A stretch of DNA of 64,000 nucleotides, taken from assembly GCA_951217055.1 (NCBI GenBank), contig OX578280.1, positions 12,563,394 through 12,627,393 of the forward strand, given 5' to 3'. Every line of letters begins with the position of its first letter. The stretch's first letter is position 1. A program made the position numbers and the translations under genes. Shown here one piece after another: positions 1 to 10,368 of the stretch. The stretch is from Gerris lacustris (Eukaryota; Arthropoda; Insecta; Hemiptera; Gerridae). The notes beneath the pieces are model-generated. The model was not told the origin of the DNA, did no database searches, and worked only from the letters and a program-made list of their open reading frames with translations.

Positions 1-375
1 ATAAAAAAATATAATTTTATGTAATTACAAATTGTACTTAATATTATTGGAAATACGTATATGTAATGTGATTAAATTGTAAATATTACTAAAAAAAATA
101 ATCATTTACTAAATTAAAATAACACATTTCACAAATTCAATACAAATTATTTCGGTTTTTGGTGCAAAATAATTGTCCCTCTTAATTTGAGTAGCAAGGT
201 CTTCCGTTTAATGCCACTCCCATAATAAGTTCCTTGGAGTAACAATATTTAAGAAATTAATAGCAAAAATCAGAGGTTAAAAAATTAAAAATAATTTTGA
301 GCAGCAATAGATTGAAAGTTTAAATAAATAGTTAATAATGGTACTTTATTTCTAGGGTGTTTTAGTGTTCTAGTC
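1..375. other. AT-rich, nothing recognised
   Basis: No ORF, repeat family or RNA gene recognised. The sequence is AT-rich with scattered short A and T runs. Confidence 0.6.
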
Positions 376-465
376 AAGGTACTACTAAGTAAGTATCAAG
401 TAGTATACTAGTAAGTACTATCAAGTAGTATACTATAAGTAAGTATACTAGTAAGTATCAATTGA
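376..465. repeat. imperfect short tandem repeat (AGTATCAAGTAGTATACTAGTA)
   Basis: Words such as AAGTATCAAGTAGTATACT and AGTAAGTATACTAGTA recur several times with small shifts. This is a degenerate minisatellite of low complexity with no coding potential. Confidence 0.6.
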
Positions 466-570
466 AAAGATATTGACTAATTTATTTCGAATTTTGATTC
501 ATAATTTCATTTTATAAACATAACAACTATGGAGACAGTGGATATCGACTGTGAACTGAATAGAAATAGA

Positions 571-1010
571 AGAGTTGAGAGGAAGGGTCAAAAGTTATTC
601 TGTGGTTCCTCTGGAATTGGAGAGTTGTGAGGATTGGTTAAAAATTATCCAGTGGTTCCTCTAAAATAGGAGAGTTGCGACGATTGGTCAAAAGTTATCC
701 CGTGGTTCCTCTAAAATAGGAGAGTTGCGACGATTGGTCAAAAGTTATCCCGTGGTTCCTCTAAAATAGGAGAGTTGCGACGATTGGTCAAAAGTTATCC
801 CGTGGTTCCTCTAAAATAAGAGAGTTGCGACGATTGGTCAAAAGTTATCCCGTGGTTCCTCTAAAATAAGAGAGTTGCGACGATTGGTCAAAAGTTATCC
901 CGTGGTTCCTCTAAAATAAGAGAGTTGCGACGATTGGTCAAAAGTTATTCCGTGGTTCCTCTAAAATAGGAGAGTGGCGAGGATTGGTCCAAAATTATCC
1001 TGAATTTCCT
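571..1010. repeat. 50-bp minisatellite, about 8.8 copies
   Basis: A unit beginning AGAGTTGCGACGATTGGTCA and ending CCTCTAAAATAGG recurs exactly every 50 bases, at 571, 621, 671, 721, 771, 821, 871, 921 and a partial copy at 971. The outer copies (571, 621, 971) are diverged. The inner ones are almost identical, differing mainly by TAGG versus TAAG at the unit end. That pattern fits recent homogenisation in the centre of the array. 50 is not a multiple of 3 and no long ORF crosses it. Confidence 0.95.
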
Positions 1011-1641
1011 TGAGGGGGATGCATATTTTTCTTTCAACTACTTCTCCTTATTCATTTATTCTGTAGAAGCAACATTCTTGGATTTTAGGTAAAGCTGTTT
1101 TTAGGGAAGTGAAGTTTGATGTTTCGCTTCCACTACTGGAAACATTTTCAGGAGTGCATTGAGCATATATTGATATTGTTTAGTTTAATGTTGTCGCTTC
1201 TAGTTAACAACACGATTTCACCGAAATATGTTTGTAAATAGTGTTGACTACTTCCAGGAGAGGGATGATTATGATTCTCTGATCCATCACAATGTAATAT
1301 TCAGAAAAAAATGTTGAAAGTAATGATTCTAGTTGTAGAAGCCTACGAATCGGATTAAATTTAACTTAGTCTATTTTAGATATGGGAGCGTCAATGGAGA
1401 TCATCAGGAATAATATCAATTGTCTCTCCTTATAAATTCACACTTTTTACTAGCCAAAATAACTTTCAGCCTTCATAAGGACATCATCAGAGCTTAAGAA
1501 CAAACAGCAGGGGATAAACTAGGTAAGAATAGCAAAATCTATACAAATTAAAATAAAACATAAATCAATAAAAACCCATTTAGTGTAGTTGACTAAACAA
1601 TTCCTATTGAACACTTCTCTGAATATTGGTTCACGTTGTAA
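1011..1641. other. nothing recognised
   Basis: Unique-looking AT-rich sequence with no ORF, hairpin or repeat copy that I can support. Confidence 0.5.
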
Positions 1642-1893
1642 AATTTAATTGGGCACTTCTTTAGATTGTTACTCCCCTTATAAAAAAACAGTGGAGATTA
1701 AAAATATAAAGAAGGTGGTGTTCGGAATGTTCTTCTTTAGACTGTGACTCCCCTTATCAAAACAGAAGTGGGATATTCCTTTGTCCCAAAGTACATTGGA
1801 CTAAACATCCCTTTTTCTTAATGTAGTTATTTATTCAGTCTTTATTATTCTATAAAACAACATAGGGGAGTAACAATCTATAGAAGTACCTTT
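1642..1893. mobile_element. F12 MITE-like element with inverted ends
   Basis: The left end reads CACTTCTTTAGATTGTTACT then CCCCTTAT. The right end (about 1862-1893) is its reverse complement, with ATAGGGGAGTAACAATCTA followed by TAGAAGTACC. The body contains GGGATATTCCTTTGTCCCAA and a second ACTCCCCTTAT block. A second copy, split by insertions, lies at 32163-34012. No transposase is encoded, so it is non-autonomous. The superfamily is unknown. Confidence 0.75.
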
Positions 1894-2600
1894 AATTGCA
1901 CATGGTTTCTTTTTTGGTACTTTAATACGAGTCTTCTTCGAATATTGGATGAAATATCGGTGAAAGTCACGCGTCAATGGTTTCATCGATTTTTTTTTAT
2001 GATAAGGTAACCTTTCATCCATTTTTCTTTCTCTACATTATTGTATTTAATCGATAACAGGCGTATCAAGGTCGGGTTGAGCTTTTTTCTTTAAAAAAAG
2101 TGACCTTTTTTTTTTTATTATTATTATTTATCCAAAAGTAGAAAAGAAGATGGAAAGATTGGTTTCGTAAGAGTGTTTTTAGAAGGATACGAAGAAGGAT
2201 GTGCTCGAGTTGGGCTTTATAGTCCAGGCATGTCATGCTTCCCATTCTTTAGCCGCGTGGTCCTTGAAAAAGCATATCTCCACAGGATCCATTCATATGC
2301 AACCCTGACCATAAAGTGACGGACGAGTCCTCTCTCAAGATATAAACGATTAATAAAAAAAAGTCCTTTTTAAGCGACGAAAAAAATAAAATGAGGACAA
2401 GTCCTTAGAAACACGAGTTTAAAGACCGCAATGGATACGTGCTTAGATTCCTCTTAAGCTGGACTCAATAGAACATTCTTGCACGCGTCATAACCAAAAG
2501 AATATTTGGCGAAGAACAATATGATGAAAATGAACTGTGAGACAACGAGAAGCATGTTAATTTTAACATGATGTATAAACATAAAGAAAACAAACAGTTT
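1894..2600. other. nothing recognised
   Basis: AT-rich sequence with a T run near 2105. Short open frames here lack any family resemblance. Confidence 0.5.
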
Positions 2601-2604
2601 TGGA

Positions 2605-3340
2605 ATAATAAAACTAATTGAAATGACTAATATCAAAGCAGCTTTCAGCATTTAAAAGGCTACCATCAGCGCCTACTGCGGCACTCACTAAACAAACTGT
2701 TTCTCCACGTTAATTGAAATGACTTTAATATTAAAGCAGCTTTCAGCATTTAAAAGGTCAACACCAGCGCCTACTGCGGCACTCTACAGCGATACTTAGT
2801 AAACAAACTGTCTCTCTACGTTAATTGCAATGACTTTAATATCAAAGCAGCTTTCAGCATTTAAAAAGCTACCATCAGCGCCTACTGCGGCACTCACTAA
2901 ACAAACTGTTTCTCCACGTTAATTGAAATGACTTTAATATTAAAGCAGCTTTCAGCATTTAAAAGGTCAACACCAGCGCCTACTGTGGCACTCTACTGCG
3001 ATACTTACTAAACAAACTGTCTCTCTACGTTAATTGCAATGACTTTTATATCAAAGCAGCTTTCAGCATTTAAAAGGCTACCATCAGCGCCACTGCGATA
3101 CTCACTAAACAAACTGTTTCTCCACGTTAATTGAAATGACTTTAATATTAAAGCAGCTTTCAGCATTTAAAAGGTCAACACCAGCGCCTACTGTGGCACT
3201 CTACTGCGATACTTACTAAACAAACTGTCTCTCTACGTTAATTGCAATGACTTTAATATCAAAGCAGCTTTCAGCATTTAAAAGGCCATCATCAGCGCTT
3301 GCTGCGGCACTCTACAGCGATACTCACTAAATCATTTTTA
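2605..3340. repeat. tandem array of one MITE-T arm (A/B dimer of about 209 bp)
   Basis: A unit of about 100-112 bp, containing TTAATTGAAATGACTTTAAT, AAAGCAGCTTTCAGCATT and CAGCGCCTACTGCGGCACTC, recurs at roughly 2711, 2821, 2920, 3030, 3127 and 3239. Units alternate between a version with TTAATTGAAATG and TCTCCACG and a version with TTAATTGCAATG and TCTCTACG. The higher-order repeat is therefore a dimer. The unit is homologous to one arm of the fold-back MITE at 24424-24598, so the array is an amplified MITE arm. Confidence 0.9.
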
Positions 3341-3457
3341 TTAATGTCACTCTTTTTCTTCAGCAGTAGGCACTGATGATGGCGTTTTTAAGGTTGAAAG
3401 CTGCTTTGATATTAAAGTAATTTCAATTTACGTGAAGATACAGTTTGAGTAATTCCT
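3341..3457 (-). mobile_element. inverted MITE-T arm closing the array
   Basis: CAGTAGGCACTGATGATGGC, GGTTGAAAGCTGCTTTGATA and TTTCAATTTACGTGAAG are the reverse complement of the array unit. The sequence between them (ACTCACTAAATCATTTTTAT) is the MITE centre. Array plus this arm look like one MITE whose left arm multiplied. Confidence 0.85.
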
Positions 3458-4000
3458 TTAACATGATCCATAGACGCACCCATATCTAATAGTTAGACCA
3501 AAGCTTCTCGTAACATAGATATTTCTTTGTATACATAAAGATTCATTGGTCATCTTCTAGGATTTATACACGAATAAAATGTTATATTTATCGAATATTC
3601 AGTAAATTAGTTAAAAAGTAGGAAATTATTTAAATGTTTTGTCTAAATTATGCAAAAATATCTCACCCTTAACCATAACAGATCTAATCACATGCATTAT
3701 ATCATGTGCTGATCTAATTAAATTCATATTAACATCTATTATCGGTATTATGGATGTAGGTATTATTCATAATGAATAAATTAATTATTATATTAGAGAC
3801 AAAGATAGGGTTAAGCCTACGTACTGTAAATGATTAAATTCTTCCTTCTCGTGCTTTTTCCCATCAAATAATATCGGATGCCAACATTTTTGTTTAGTTA
3901 AATTAAGATCATCGCTATAGTTCTGGATTAGAATTTTAAAATTTATATTTAAATATTTTCATTAAATTATGATTACTTGTGGTTTTAAAATGGAAATTTT
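3458..4000. other. nothing recognised
   Basis: AT-rich. No ORF, repeat or RNA recognised. Confidence 0.5.
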
Positions 4001-4005
4001 AGGTC

Positions 4006-4225
4006 GGTCTGGGGTGCAGAAGAAATTTTCATCACGTAGGAAACGACATGCAAAATGTGAAACTCTTATGTATTGTGCCAGGAAGTTAGACTATAATAGG
4101 AGGTAGATTGGTTTTCATTTGTATATTAATTCTAGTACTATATTTCGCCTATATAAATTTCTAAATTTTATATAAAATGATACCAGAGCTCCTAGCGGAC
4201 CAAATGGTAATTAAAATGGATTAAT
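4006..4225 (+). repeat. F10 repeat, copy A (one unit)
   Basis: CAGAAGAAATTTTCATCACG, GACATGCAAAATGTGA, GTGCCAGGAAGTTAGA and AGGAGGTAGATTGGTTTTCAT match copies on the minus strand at 40968-41330 and the plus strand at 46855-47215. The downstream block with GAGCTCCTAGCGGACCAAAT is shared with the 40968 copy. It is non-coding and its class is unknown. Confidence 0.75.
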
Positions 4226-4765
4226 ATGTCATAATATTGGGTATTCAATTATTTTCCCTACATTTTCTTTAAGCCTGAACGCACACCACTGATCTATTCA
4301 CAAACTACTCTTCGAGATTCAACTAACACTTAGAAAAATAACTTTTATTCCTCAGATGTTACTATATTCAATGTTAGAGCCAACAAAAACCACATTGAAA
4401 ATACATTGGATTGAAAAGAAAAGGGGCCCTTTCGGTTGTGGTGGGCAGAAAAGGAGGAACCTGATTGGTCACTTGATGTCTGTTTGAAAAGGTAATTGAC
4501 TATTGAGTGAGTCCATATAAAGAAAGAGCCCCAAGCTGAACTTTTCATGCTCTTCTATACATGGAGTTAGGAAAAATCATTTTCTTTTAACTCTTACTTT
4601 TCCTCCCCTATTCCTCATCCTATTCAACTTTCTTAAATACATTTTCTTCTTTTTCTGTATTCAAGTCATAGTTGCTTCAATAAGATATTCAGACTAAAAA
4701 GAGATTTGGTAATGTAACTTTAATATGTTATATTTATTTTTTACATTGTATAATCTGGTATGTTT
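4226..4765. other. nothing recognised
   Basis: No supported feature. A 67-residue open frame on the minus strand around 4345-4548 has no recognisable family. Confidence 0.5.
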
Positions 4766-4767
4766 TA

Positions 4768-4965
4768 GTTAAATCAAATTATAATTATTATTAACAACGG
4801 GAAACATACAGAGAAAAATACATTCCAGCGCCGTGATTTGAACCACGGGCCTCTATATATTATCTGTCTGTTTCCCGTAGTTAATAATAATTATAATTTG
4901 ATTTAAAATAAAATTTAATCCTTCCGTAGTATGAATACTACCAAAATCGTAAAATATGAATTTCT
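4768..4965 (-). mobile_element. SINE fragment folded back on itself
   Basis: AATCAAATTATAATTATTAT then AACGGGAAAC at the left is the reverse complement of GTTTCCCGTAGTTAATAATA at about 4876-4905. Between them is an antisense copy of the B-box region (ATTTGAACCACGGGCCTCTA, 4837-4856) of the SINE at 5085-5320. The two halves form a snap-back palindrome that lacks the A box. A twin-priming or template-switch event during SINE retrotransposition would produce this. That mechanism is inferred. Confidence 0.7.
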
Positions 4966-5084
4966 AATTGATTGTACTAGGTACAGGTACTAATTGGGTA
5001 CTTTATAATTATAAGCGTTATTTCTCGGTCTAGTTCTATGCCATTAATGTTGACTTCTCAGATTTGTGGAAAATTGAAAGCTTA

Positions 5085-5322
5085 AATTCGGGACAAGGTA
5101 TCATTAACGTCAGAGGAAATCATTCTTCATTAGTTGGTAGAGCGCTATACTGGAAATATATAGAGGCCCGTGGTTCAAACCTCGGCGCTGGGTGTATTTT
5201 TCTCTGTCTGTTTCCCGTAGTTAATAATCATTATAATTTGATTTAAATTAAAATTTAATCTTTCCGAAGTATGAATACTACCAAAATCGTAAAATACGAA
5301 TTGTTTTAGTTACGTCTCTCTA
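5085..5322 (+). mobile_element. tRNA-derived SINE
   Basis: The head resembles a tRNA gene. The A box TAGTTGGTAGAGCG lies at 5131-5144 and the B box GGTTCAAACC at 5172-5181, spaced as in pol III genes. The body TGTCTGTTTCCCGTAGTT and TTAATAATCATTATAATTTG is shared with the inverted fragment just upstream. Both are followed by AGTATGAATACTACCAAAAT. The head is too degenerate for a functional tRNA and I could not assign the tRNA of origin. Confidence 0.75.
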
Positions 5323-5404
5323 ATACCCTTTGCAGTAGTCTTCTAAACCTGTACACGTGGGAGTAGGAAAAACGCATATCCATTATGTTGGTGTGTTTTG
5401 ACTT

Positions 5405-5690
5405 ACATATTGTGGTACCAAGTCATAATTATGACTAGAGATTTTAGTAGAAAGTAAAACTTCACTATTGTCACCACAATTTGACAATAAAAACCCCCCA
5501 CCTTGTTAGTGTTAGTTTGTCATAAAAGCTTGTAAAATATATAGCTAGAGTAGTAGTAGCTGGAAGATGATATTATATGATGAAACGCGTTGTATTTTAT
5601 TATAAAATTGTGGTGACAATATATATTTGTGTTACTTTCCAATAACCTCTCTAGTCATAATTATGAAGATTAGTATGAACTTCTAATTTT
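5405..5690. mobile_element. F8 MITE with about 40-bp inverted ends
   Basis: The left end AGTCATAATTATGACTAGAG, with AGAAAGTAA nearby, pairs with right-end TTACTTTCC and CTCTAGTCATAATTATGA. GTCACCACAATTTGACAATA and its partner AATTGTGGTGACAAT lie inside, so the arms are long. Related sequence is at 36515-36580 and 49560-49695. No coding capacity. Confidence 0.8.
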
Positions 5691-5887
5691 TTAATATCAT
5701 AACTTTTATTGACGATATTTATCGAAATCAACTATGAATACCTTTTACAAAATATTGTTTAACTACGATTGATACGAAAAACATTTTATTTAACTTAGTA
5801 TATAAACATAAATATAAACATATAATCTAAACATATAAACATATTATCTCTGTTTACATCCGTTGAAAGAGATTCTTTTCGTAGTTG

Positions 5888-6175
5888 TATTCATTGCGCA
5901 TGCGTGTTTAATAATTCTTCACCTTATCGCACGATTAGCGTGTTTGTTTACATTTAACAAAATTAATTTGCTGGTAGTTTAATTAAAGTAACTGTTTTTT
6001 TTCTGTATTTATTATTAAAATCCAACAATCATAGATAAAGTACGGTACGCAACTCGTGCGAAAACTGCATTTTGCTTTGCTCGTGTGGTTTTACTACCCT
6101 TACTGTCGGTCTGGTCCAAACTCCACACTCGCATGCAAAATGCTACTTTCCGCACTAGACGCGTAATGTATTATT
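5888..6175 (+). mobile_element. F7 element, internally deleted copy
   Basis: It begins TTGCGCATGCGTGTTT and ends TTCCGCACTAGACGCGTAAT. It matches longer copies at 37632-38125 (minus) and 43287-43786 (plus) but lacks about 200 bp in the middle. The shared block TCGTGCGAAAACTGCATTTT followed by TGCTTTGCTCGTGTGG is well conserved. No protein is apparent. The class is unknown. Confidence 0.8.
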
Positions 6176-6885
6176 TAATAATCTTATTATCTGGTTCATA
6201 TTATCCCGGGAAGAAAAGAGTTTAAATGTTGAATTAAATAAGATAAATAAAGCTGAAAGTAAATCAGTCGTTGAAATACATTATATTTGAACTATAAACC
6301 CTTTCAGTACAAAGTTGGTAAGCGACTGTGTAGTTGTGGGGACGGTACGGGAGGAACAGGTAGTTCTATCCCTGGACTGAATACTTTTCTACCTCGCGTC
6401 TACTATGCATTCACTAGATCTTTTAATAAGCATTCTCTATTTATTATATTTTTACATATTCTATAAATTATCCAATTATATTTTTATAATCTGTATTAAT
6501 TACCATTATGTTTAATGTTTTTTTTATAGAAATATTTTTTTCGCATTGATTTATTTCGATATATATATACAAATTACCTGTTCGTATTTTTATTAATTCA
6601 TTATTATTTTTAAAAAGTAATTTTTGTAAATACATAATACGAGTGAAAAAGTGAACTCATTGGTTTTCTTTTACTAATAAAATTGTATAATTTATGCTTA
6701 TACATATATAGCATAGTATGCTTCTTTGTAGGCGGGGGCGCGTTATAATAAATGCGTAATAAGTTTATTCATATATATTATTTATTTTAAATTTACTTTA
6801 TTTAATTTCTATACACATAGCCATTTATTTGAAAATAAATTATTTTATTGAAAAAACTCTGTGAACAAATGAATTTAAAAAAAAA
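6176..6885. other. nothing firm
   Basis: AT-rich. The stretch around 6295-6360 begins like a piggyBac-type end (AACCCTTTCAGTACAAAG) and is locally GC-richer (GACGGTACGGGAGGAACAGG). I could not pair it with a second end. Confidence 0.4.
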
Positions 6886-6998
6886 TGTCTGAAACGGATT
6901 TCTGACTTGAAATTTTTGAAATTTGGTACCTAAAAATTTTTCGTTCTTTAGAACGATCACGTAGCCGCCGTTACCTTTGTTAAGCTCGGAAGCAAAAC
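6886..6998 (+). mobile_element. HLE-1 3'-end fragment
   Basis: TCTGAAACGGATTTCTGACT and the terminal hairpin GCCGCCGTTACCTTTGTTAA with GCTCGGAAGCAAAA match the 3' ends of the full HLE-1 copies. The left hairpin arm has mutated from GCTTCC to GCCGCC. Confidence 0.85.
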
Positions 6999-7291
6999 AA
7001 TAATTTAGCAATGAAATCAAAAATAAACAAGTCGGGTAAATAAAAAAAATAAATAAATTTAAAAAAAAACAAAAAAAAAAAGTCTAAATCCAACAAACAA
7101 TAGTTACACCGATTAGTTGCGATTATATTGCGTAATTTTTTGACACAGATAATTGCACGTGTAAGTCAAATACGGACTGAATACGTTTTTGTTTTTATAA
7201 TAATCAAGATTGTATATTTTGAGATAGGTGTAAGGGCAAAGTAGATAACGAAAAATACGAAGGGAATCGGCGAAAGTACTAGACTTATCGG

Positions 7292-7333
7292 GCGAGAGGG
7301 TCAGAGGTGTCTTCAAGGCTGACACCCTCTCGC
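7292..7333. repeat. hairpin, 10-bp perfect arms
   Basis: GCGAGAGGGT (7292-7301) pairs exactly with ACCCTCTCGC (7324-7333). This GC-rich stem stands out in AT-rich surroundings. The remainder of 6999-7673 shows A-rich low complexity and no gene. Confidence 0.7.
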
Positions 7334-7673
7334 TAAACCCTGAAGATAGCTCTAAGATGACAAAGATATAAAATAATTGAATAGATAAGACACCTTCTGG
7401 GTAAAAGTAAAAACTTTCTAACATCCACTAGTTCCGAAAATAGCGCCATAATTCTGTTATTTGTAAAAAAAAATAAGAGTTGAAAAAAATAACTGATTTA
7501 GTCTGTACGCTATATATGTATATCAATAAATTAAAAACGGCCAACCCAAATACAATCGAATCTTGTTAAACATCTTTATTACATCCTAAACTCTTACAAG
7601 ATATCTTTGAATATTTCATTTTGCAACCCAGAAATTCATAAAATGATAAAACAGTAAGAAAAGTGCAAGGCGA

Positions 7674-7792
7674 CATATCACGGCATTCGGCCCTGTAAGG
7701 CAGTCCCGGTGCTTCGTGATATCACGGCATTCGGCCTAGGATGTAGTCCCGGTTTAGCGTAATATCACGGCATTCGTCCTGAAAGGGTTAAT
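7674..7792. mobile_element. piggyBac-like end with three 43-44-bp repeats
   Basis: ATATCACGGCATTCGGCC begins three consecutive units (about 7674, 7718 and 7761) of 43-44 bp. Each of the first two also contains AGTCCCGGT. The last unit ends CCTGAAAGGGTTAA. On the opposite strand it therefore starts TTAA-CCCTTTCAGG, the pattern of piggyBac ends (TTAA target, CCC tip). A matching other end was not found, so it may be a solo or truncated end. Confidence 0.6.
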
Positions 7793-8242
7793 AATTTGGA
7801 TAAGTGATGTATTAAACTAGTGTAGTAGTTGGTAGCTTTGAAATGCTATACTTATTTCAGTTTTTATATAAACATTTCTTTTTTTAAATAAAGGTTTTAT
7901 TTAAGTAAATAATTGTATATAAAGTTAAATCAAGGTTGCATTGAAGGTAGTTTTGTAACTCTACAATTTTCGTAAGGCTAGACGTTTTAAAGATAATGTA
8001 TTTAAAAAAAAGTTTAAAATAAAGCATTGCTCGGTAGGACATTTGACCTAATATTGTAGGGCTTCACATGTATAATATTGTATAGCGATGGCTTCCCTGC
8101 GTCGACGCTTCTTTACTACACCCCATTCTTCTCTCACACTGACAAGTTACGTCATAAGTTTTTCTTTTCAATATGAATATCGTATGCAGTATTCATAATA
8201 CCAGTATAATCTCACTCATGGAGATTGAAACAGTACACACAC

Positions 8243-8273
<31 letters not shown>

Positions 8274-8384
8274 TAGGTTTGATATATATTATATATATAT
8301 ATATATTTAGGCTTGATTTAAAAAATATAGGTTATAGATAAAACGTTTAAACATTTCATTCTTAAAATGTGGAAAAAAAGAAAA
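7793..8384. repeat. AT-rich sequence with (AC)n and (TA)n at about 8234-8312
   Basis: ACACACACACATATAATATA leads into two TA runs separated by TTAGGTTTGA. No ORF or element is recognised in the rest of the interval. Confidence 0.7.
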
Positions 8385-8385
8385 T

Positions 8386-8850
8386 AGTTATTTATGTAAC
8401 TAGGCAGCAAAATGGAAATTTAGGGACGAGAGAATTAGCCTTCGAGCCGGAGGCGAGGATAGGCTATGAAAATAAACTGCCGAGGTGAAGCCGAGGCAGG
8501 CAGTGAATACACGAGGCAGAAATGTTTCATTTACTGCCTTGTTGCAATATTCTATATACTCACGCAATTTTGATAAAAATGGAAGCATAGGAAAACATAT
8601 TAATAAAAATAACATTGCTGTGTAATAAAACAAGTATAAAACTAAATTGAAATAACAAATTAAAAATAAAACTAAACACAAACAAAAACAGTTGTTATGA
8701 CAAGCACTGGTAAACACTGTACTTTTTCTGCTTAGGCAGGGAAATATTTCCCAGATTGCTTCAATTACTTTTCTGCCTGTTTATAATATTTGAATGACAA
8801 ATCAGCGAAATAAAGATAAAAACAGATTTGTTGCTGTGAGTCGATAAAAC
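8386..8850. mobile_element. MITE with CGAAGCC-type hairpins, copy 1
   Basis: It starts GTTATTTATGTAACTAGGCA and holds the stems GAGCCGGAGGCGAGG and GCCGAGGTGAAGCCGAGGC. Another copy begins with the same words at 8856. The far side near 8720-8850 has GGCAGGGAAATATTTCCC and TTTGTTGCTGTGAGTCGATA, shared with 9720-9860. A 105-residue minus-strand frame here follows the repeat and is not a gene. Confidence 0.75.
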
Positions 8851-8855
8851 AATAA

Positions 8856-9860
8856 TAGTTATTTATGTAACTAGGCAGCAAAATGGAATTTTACTGACGA
8901 GTGATTAGATTAGCCTCCGAGCCGAAGGCGAGGACAGGCTATGATAATTAACTGCCGAGGCGAAGCCAAGGCAGTTGATTTACCTATTTGACTGCCGAGG
9001 CGAAGCCGAGGCATTCAATGAATAAACGAGGCAGAAATGTTTCCTTTGCTGCCTTGTTGCATACAATATTTTATCTACTTGCGGAAGAAAAATGAAGCTG
9101 CTAAAATGTTATCTTTATTAATATAAAACATAGTTAAAAACTATGTGTCATATTTATAAAGATAATAACATATGTATTAACTAAAATAAATGTTCAAAAA
9201 AGAAACTTGGGAATAATAACAATAAGTGAAAAGCAAACTCAATCTATAACAACGAAATACAAAACACGTTTATAACACACATAACTTCTGAATGAATAAT
9301 GCACGCAATATAAAATATTTATTTATATTTTTACTAAAAAATTAATAAAAGTGTTAAAGATATCTTCTATTGCTTAAAAGAAAAGAAGTAAGTAGGTACA
9401 TCAAGAAAAGTAGCTAGTCTAATCTAGAAAGACTTCAATAAAAATAATATGGATGTTCAATGTTTACATGACGCTACAGTTTAGTTAGTGACTCTACTAT
9501 TTTTTTTAATTAAAGATCTGCTAATCATTGAACTTATTTAACAGAATTAACAAATATAAACAAATTATTTTATTATTAATACGTTTATTTATTATTAAAT
9601 ATTACTTATTTAACTATAATATATAATGTTATAAGATAGAGATAATAGTATAAACTGTTCTTGCCCAAATAAGAGGTTATGACACGCAGTGGTAAACACT
9701 GTTACTTTCTCTGCCTAGGCAGGGAAATATTTCCCTGCCTAGGCAGAGAAAGTATTTTCCTGCCTGTTTTTAATATTTTAATGACAAATCAGGGAAATAG
9801 TACTTTCCAGCCTAAAAACAGTTAAGTAATGTTTAATTTTGCTGCCGCGAGTAGATAAAA
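8856..9860. mobile_element. MITE with CGAAGCC-type hairpins, copy 2
   Basis: The left end GTTATTTATGTAACTAGGCA is repeated from 8386. CTGCCGAGGCGAAGCC occurs twice (about 8952 and 8992). The right part contains the 52-bp palindrome at 9703-9754 and TGCTGCCGCGAGTAGATAAA. Copies 1 and 2 are adjacent in direct orientation, so this is a tandem or self-inserted pair. The middle (9060-9650) is plain AT-rich DNA without an ORF. Confidence 0.7.
9703..9754. repeat. 52-bp perfect palindrome
   Basis: The centre lies between 9728 and 9729 in GGGAAATATTTCCC. The arms TACTTTCTCTGCCTAGGCAG run outward with no mismatch until 9702/9755. The arms also contain the smaller palindrome TGCCTAGGCA. The sequence can extrude as a hairpin with no unpaired spacer. 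Confidence 0.95.
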
Positions 9861-10040
9861 CAAATTTCCTAACACAGGGTGTCCAGCAATATTAAATTTT
9901 AAAATTCAAGCATATTTCAAGGTTTTCAAGGCTCAATTTTATCAAATCCAAGGCTGGGTTTAGTTATTAAAATAAATAGTGATTTATTCACAATTTCTTA
10001 GAATTATTGAAAATAAATTTTTTAGACGTGATGTCTCACG

Positions 10041-10368
10041 TATAAAAAAATCGGTCCGAGAACCTCAGACTAACTTTCTCATAATAACCTCGGTCCCAGA
10101 TCTCAGGAAACATGAATATAATATTAAATATTTATTGCATTAAGCTTGCCCGATGATAAACCTACATGATGTTTAGTTAATTGATATTATTTAAATTGTG
10201 TTCAACAGGTGGTTGTTTACTTTTTATTTTCGATTTTCAACAAAATTAGATTTATTTTCTTCATCATCTCGGAAACTATGGCTTGATAACTTACTATGTT
10301 CTCTGGGATCTGGGACCAAAACTATATGAGATGGTTAGTCGTAAGTTGTCTCGGACCGATTTTTTATA
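10041..10368. mobile_element. MITE made of two inverted HLE-2-like 5' ends
   Basis: ATCGGTCCGAGAACCTCAGA then CTAACTTTCTCATA at the left resembles the HLE-2 5' end. The right side, GGTTAGTCGTAAGTTGTCTC then GGACCGATTTTTTATA, is its inverted counterpart. Inner arms GGTCCCAGATCTCAG and CTGGGATCTGGGACC pair too, so arms total about 75 bp with mismatches. It lies inside the element at 9875-12711. Confidence 0.75.

Noticed and set aside
571..1010. CRISPR array
   Set aside because: Repeats are directly adjacent 50-bp units without unique spacers, and the sequence is eukaryotic.
2201..2300. Locally GC-richer stretch as an exon
   Set aside because: No frame of useful length and no splice signals that stand out.
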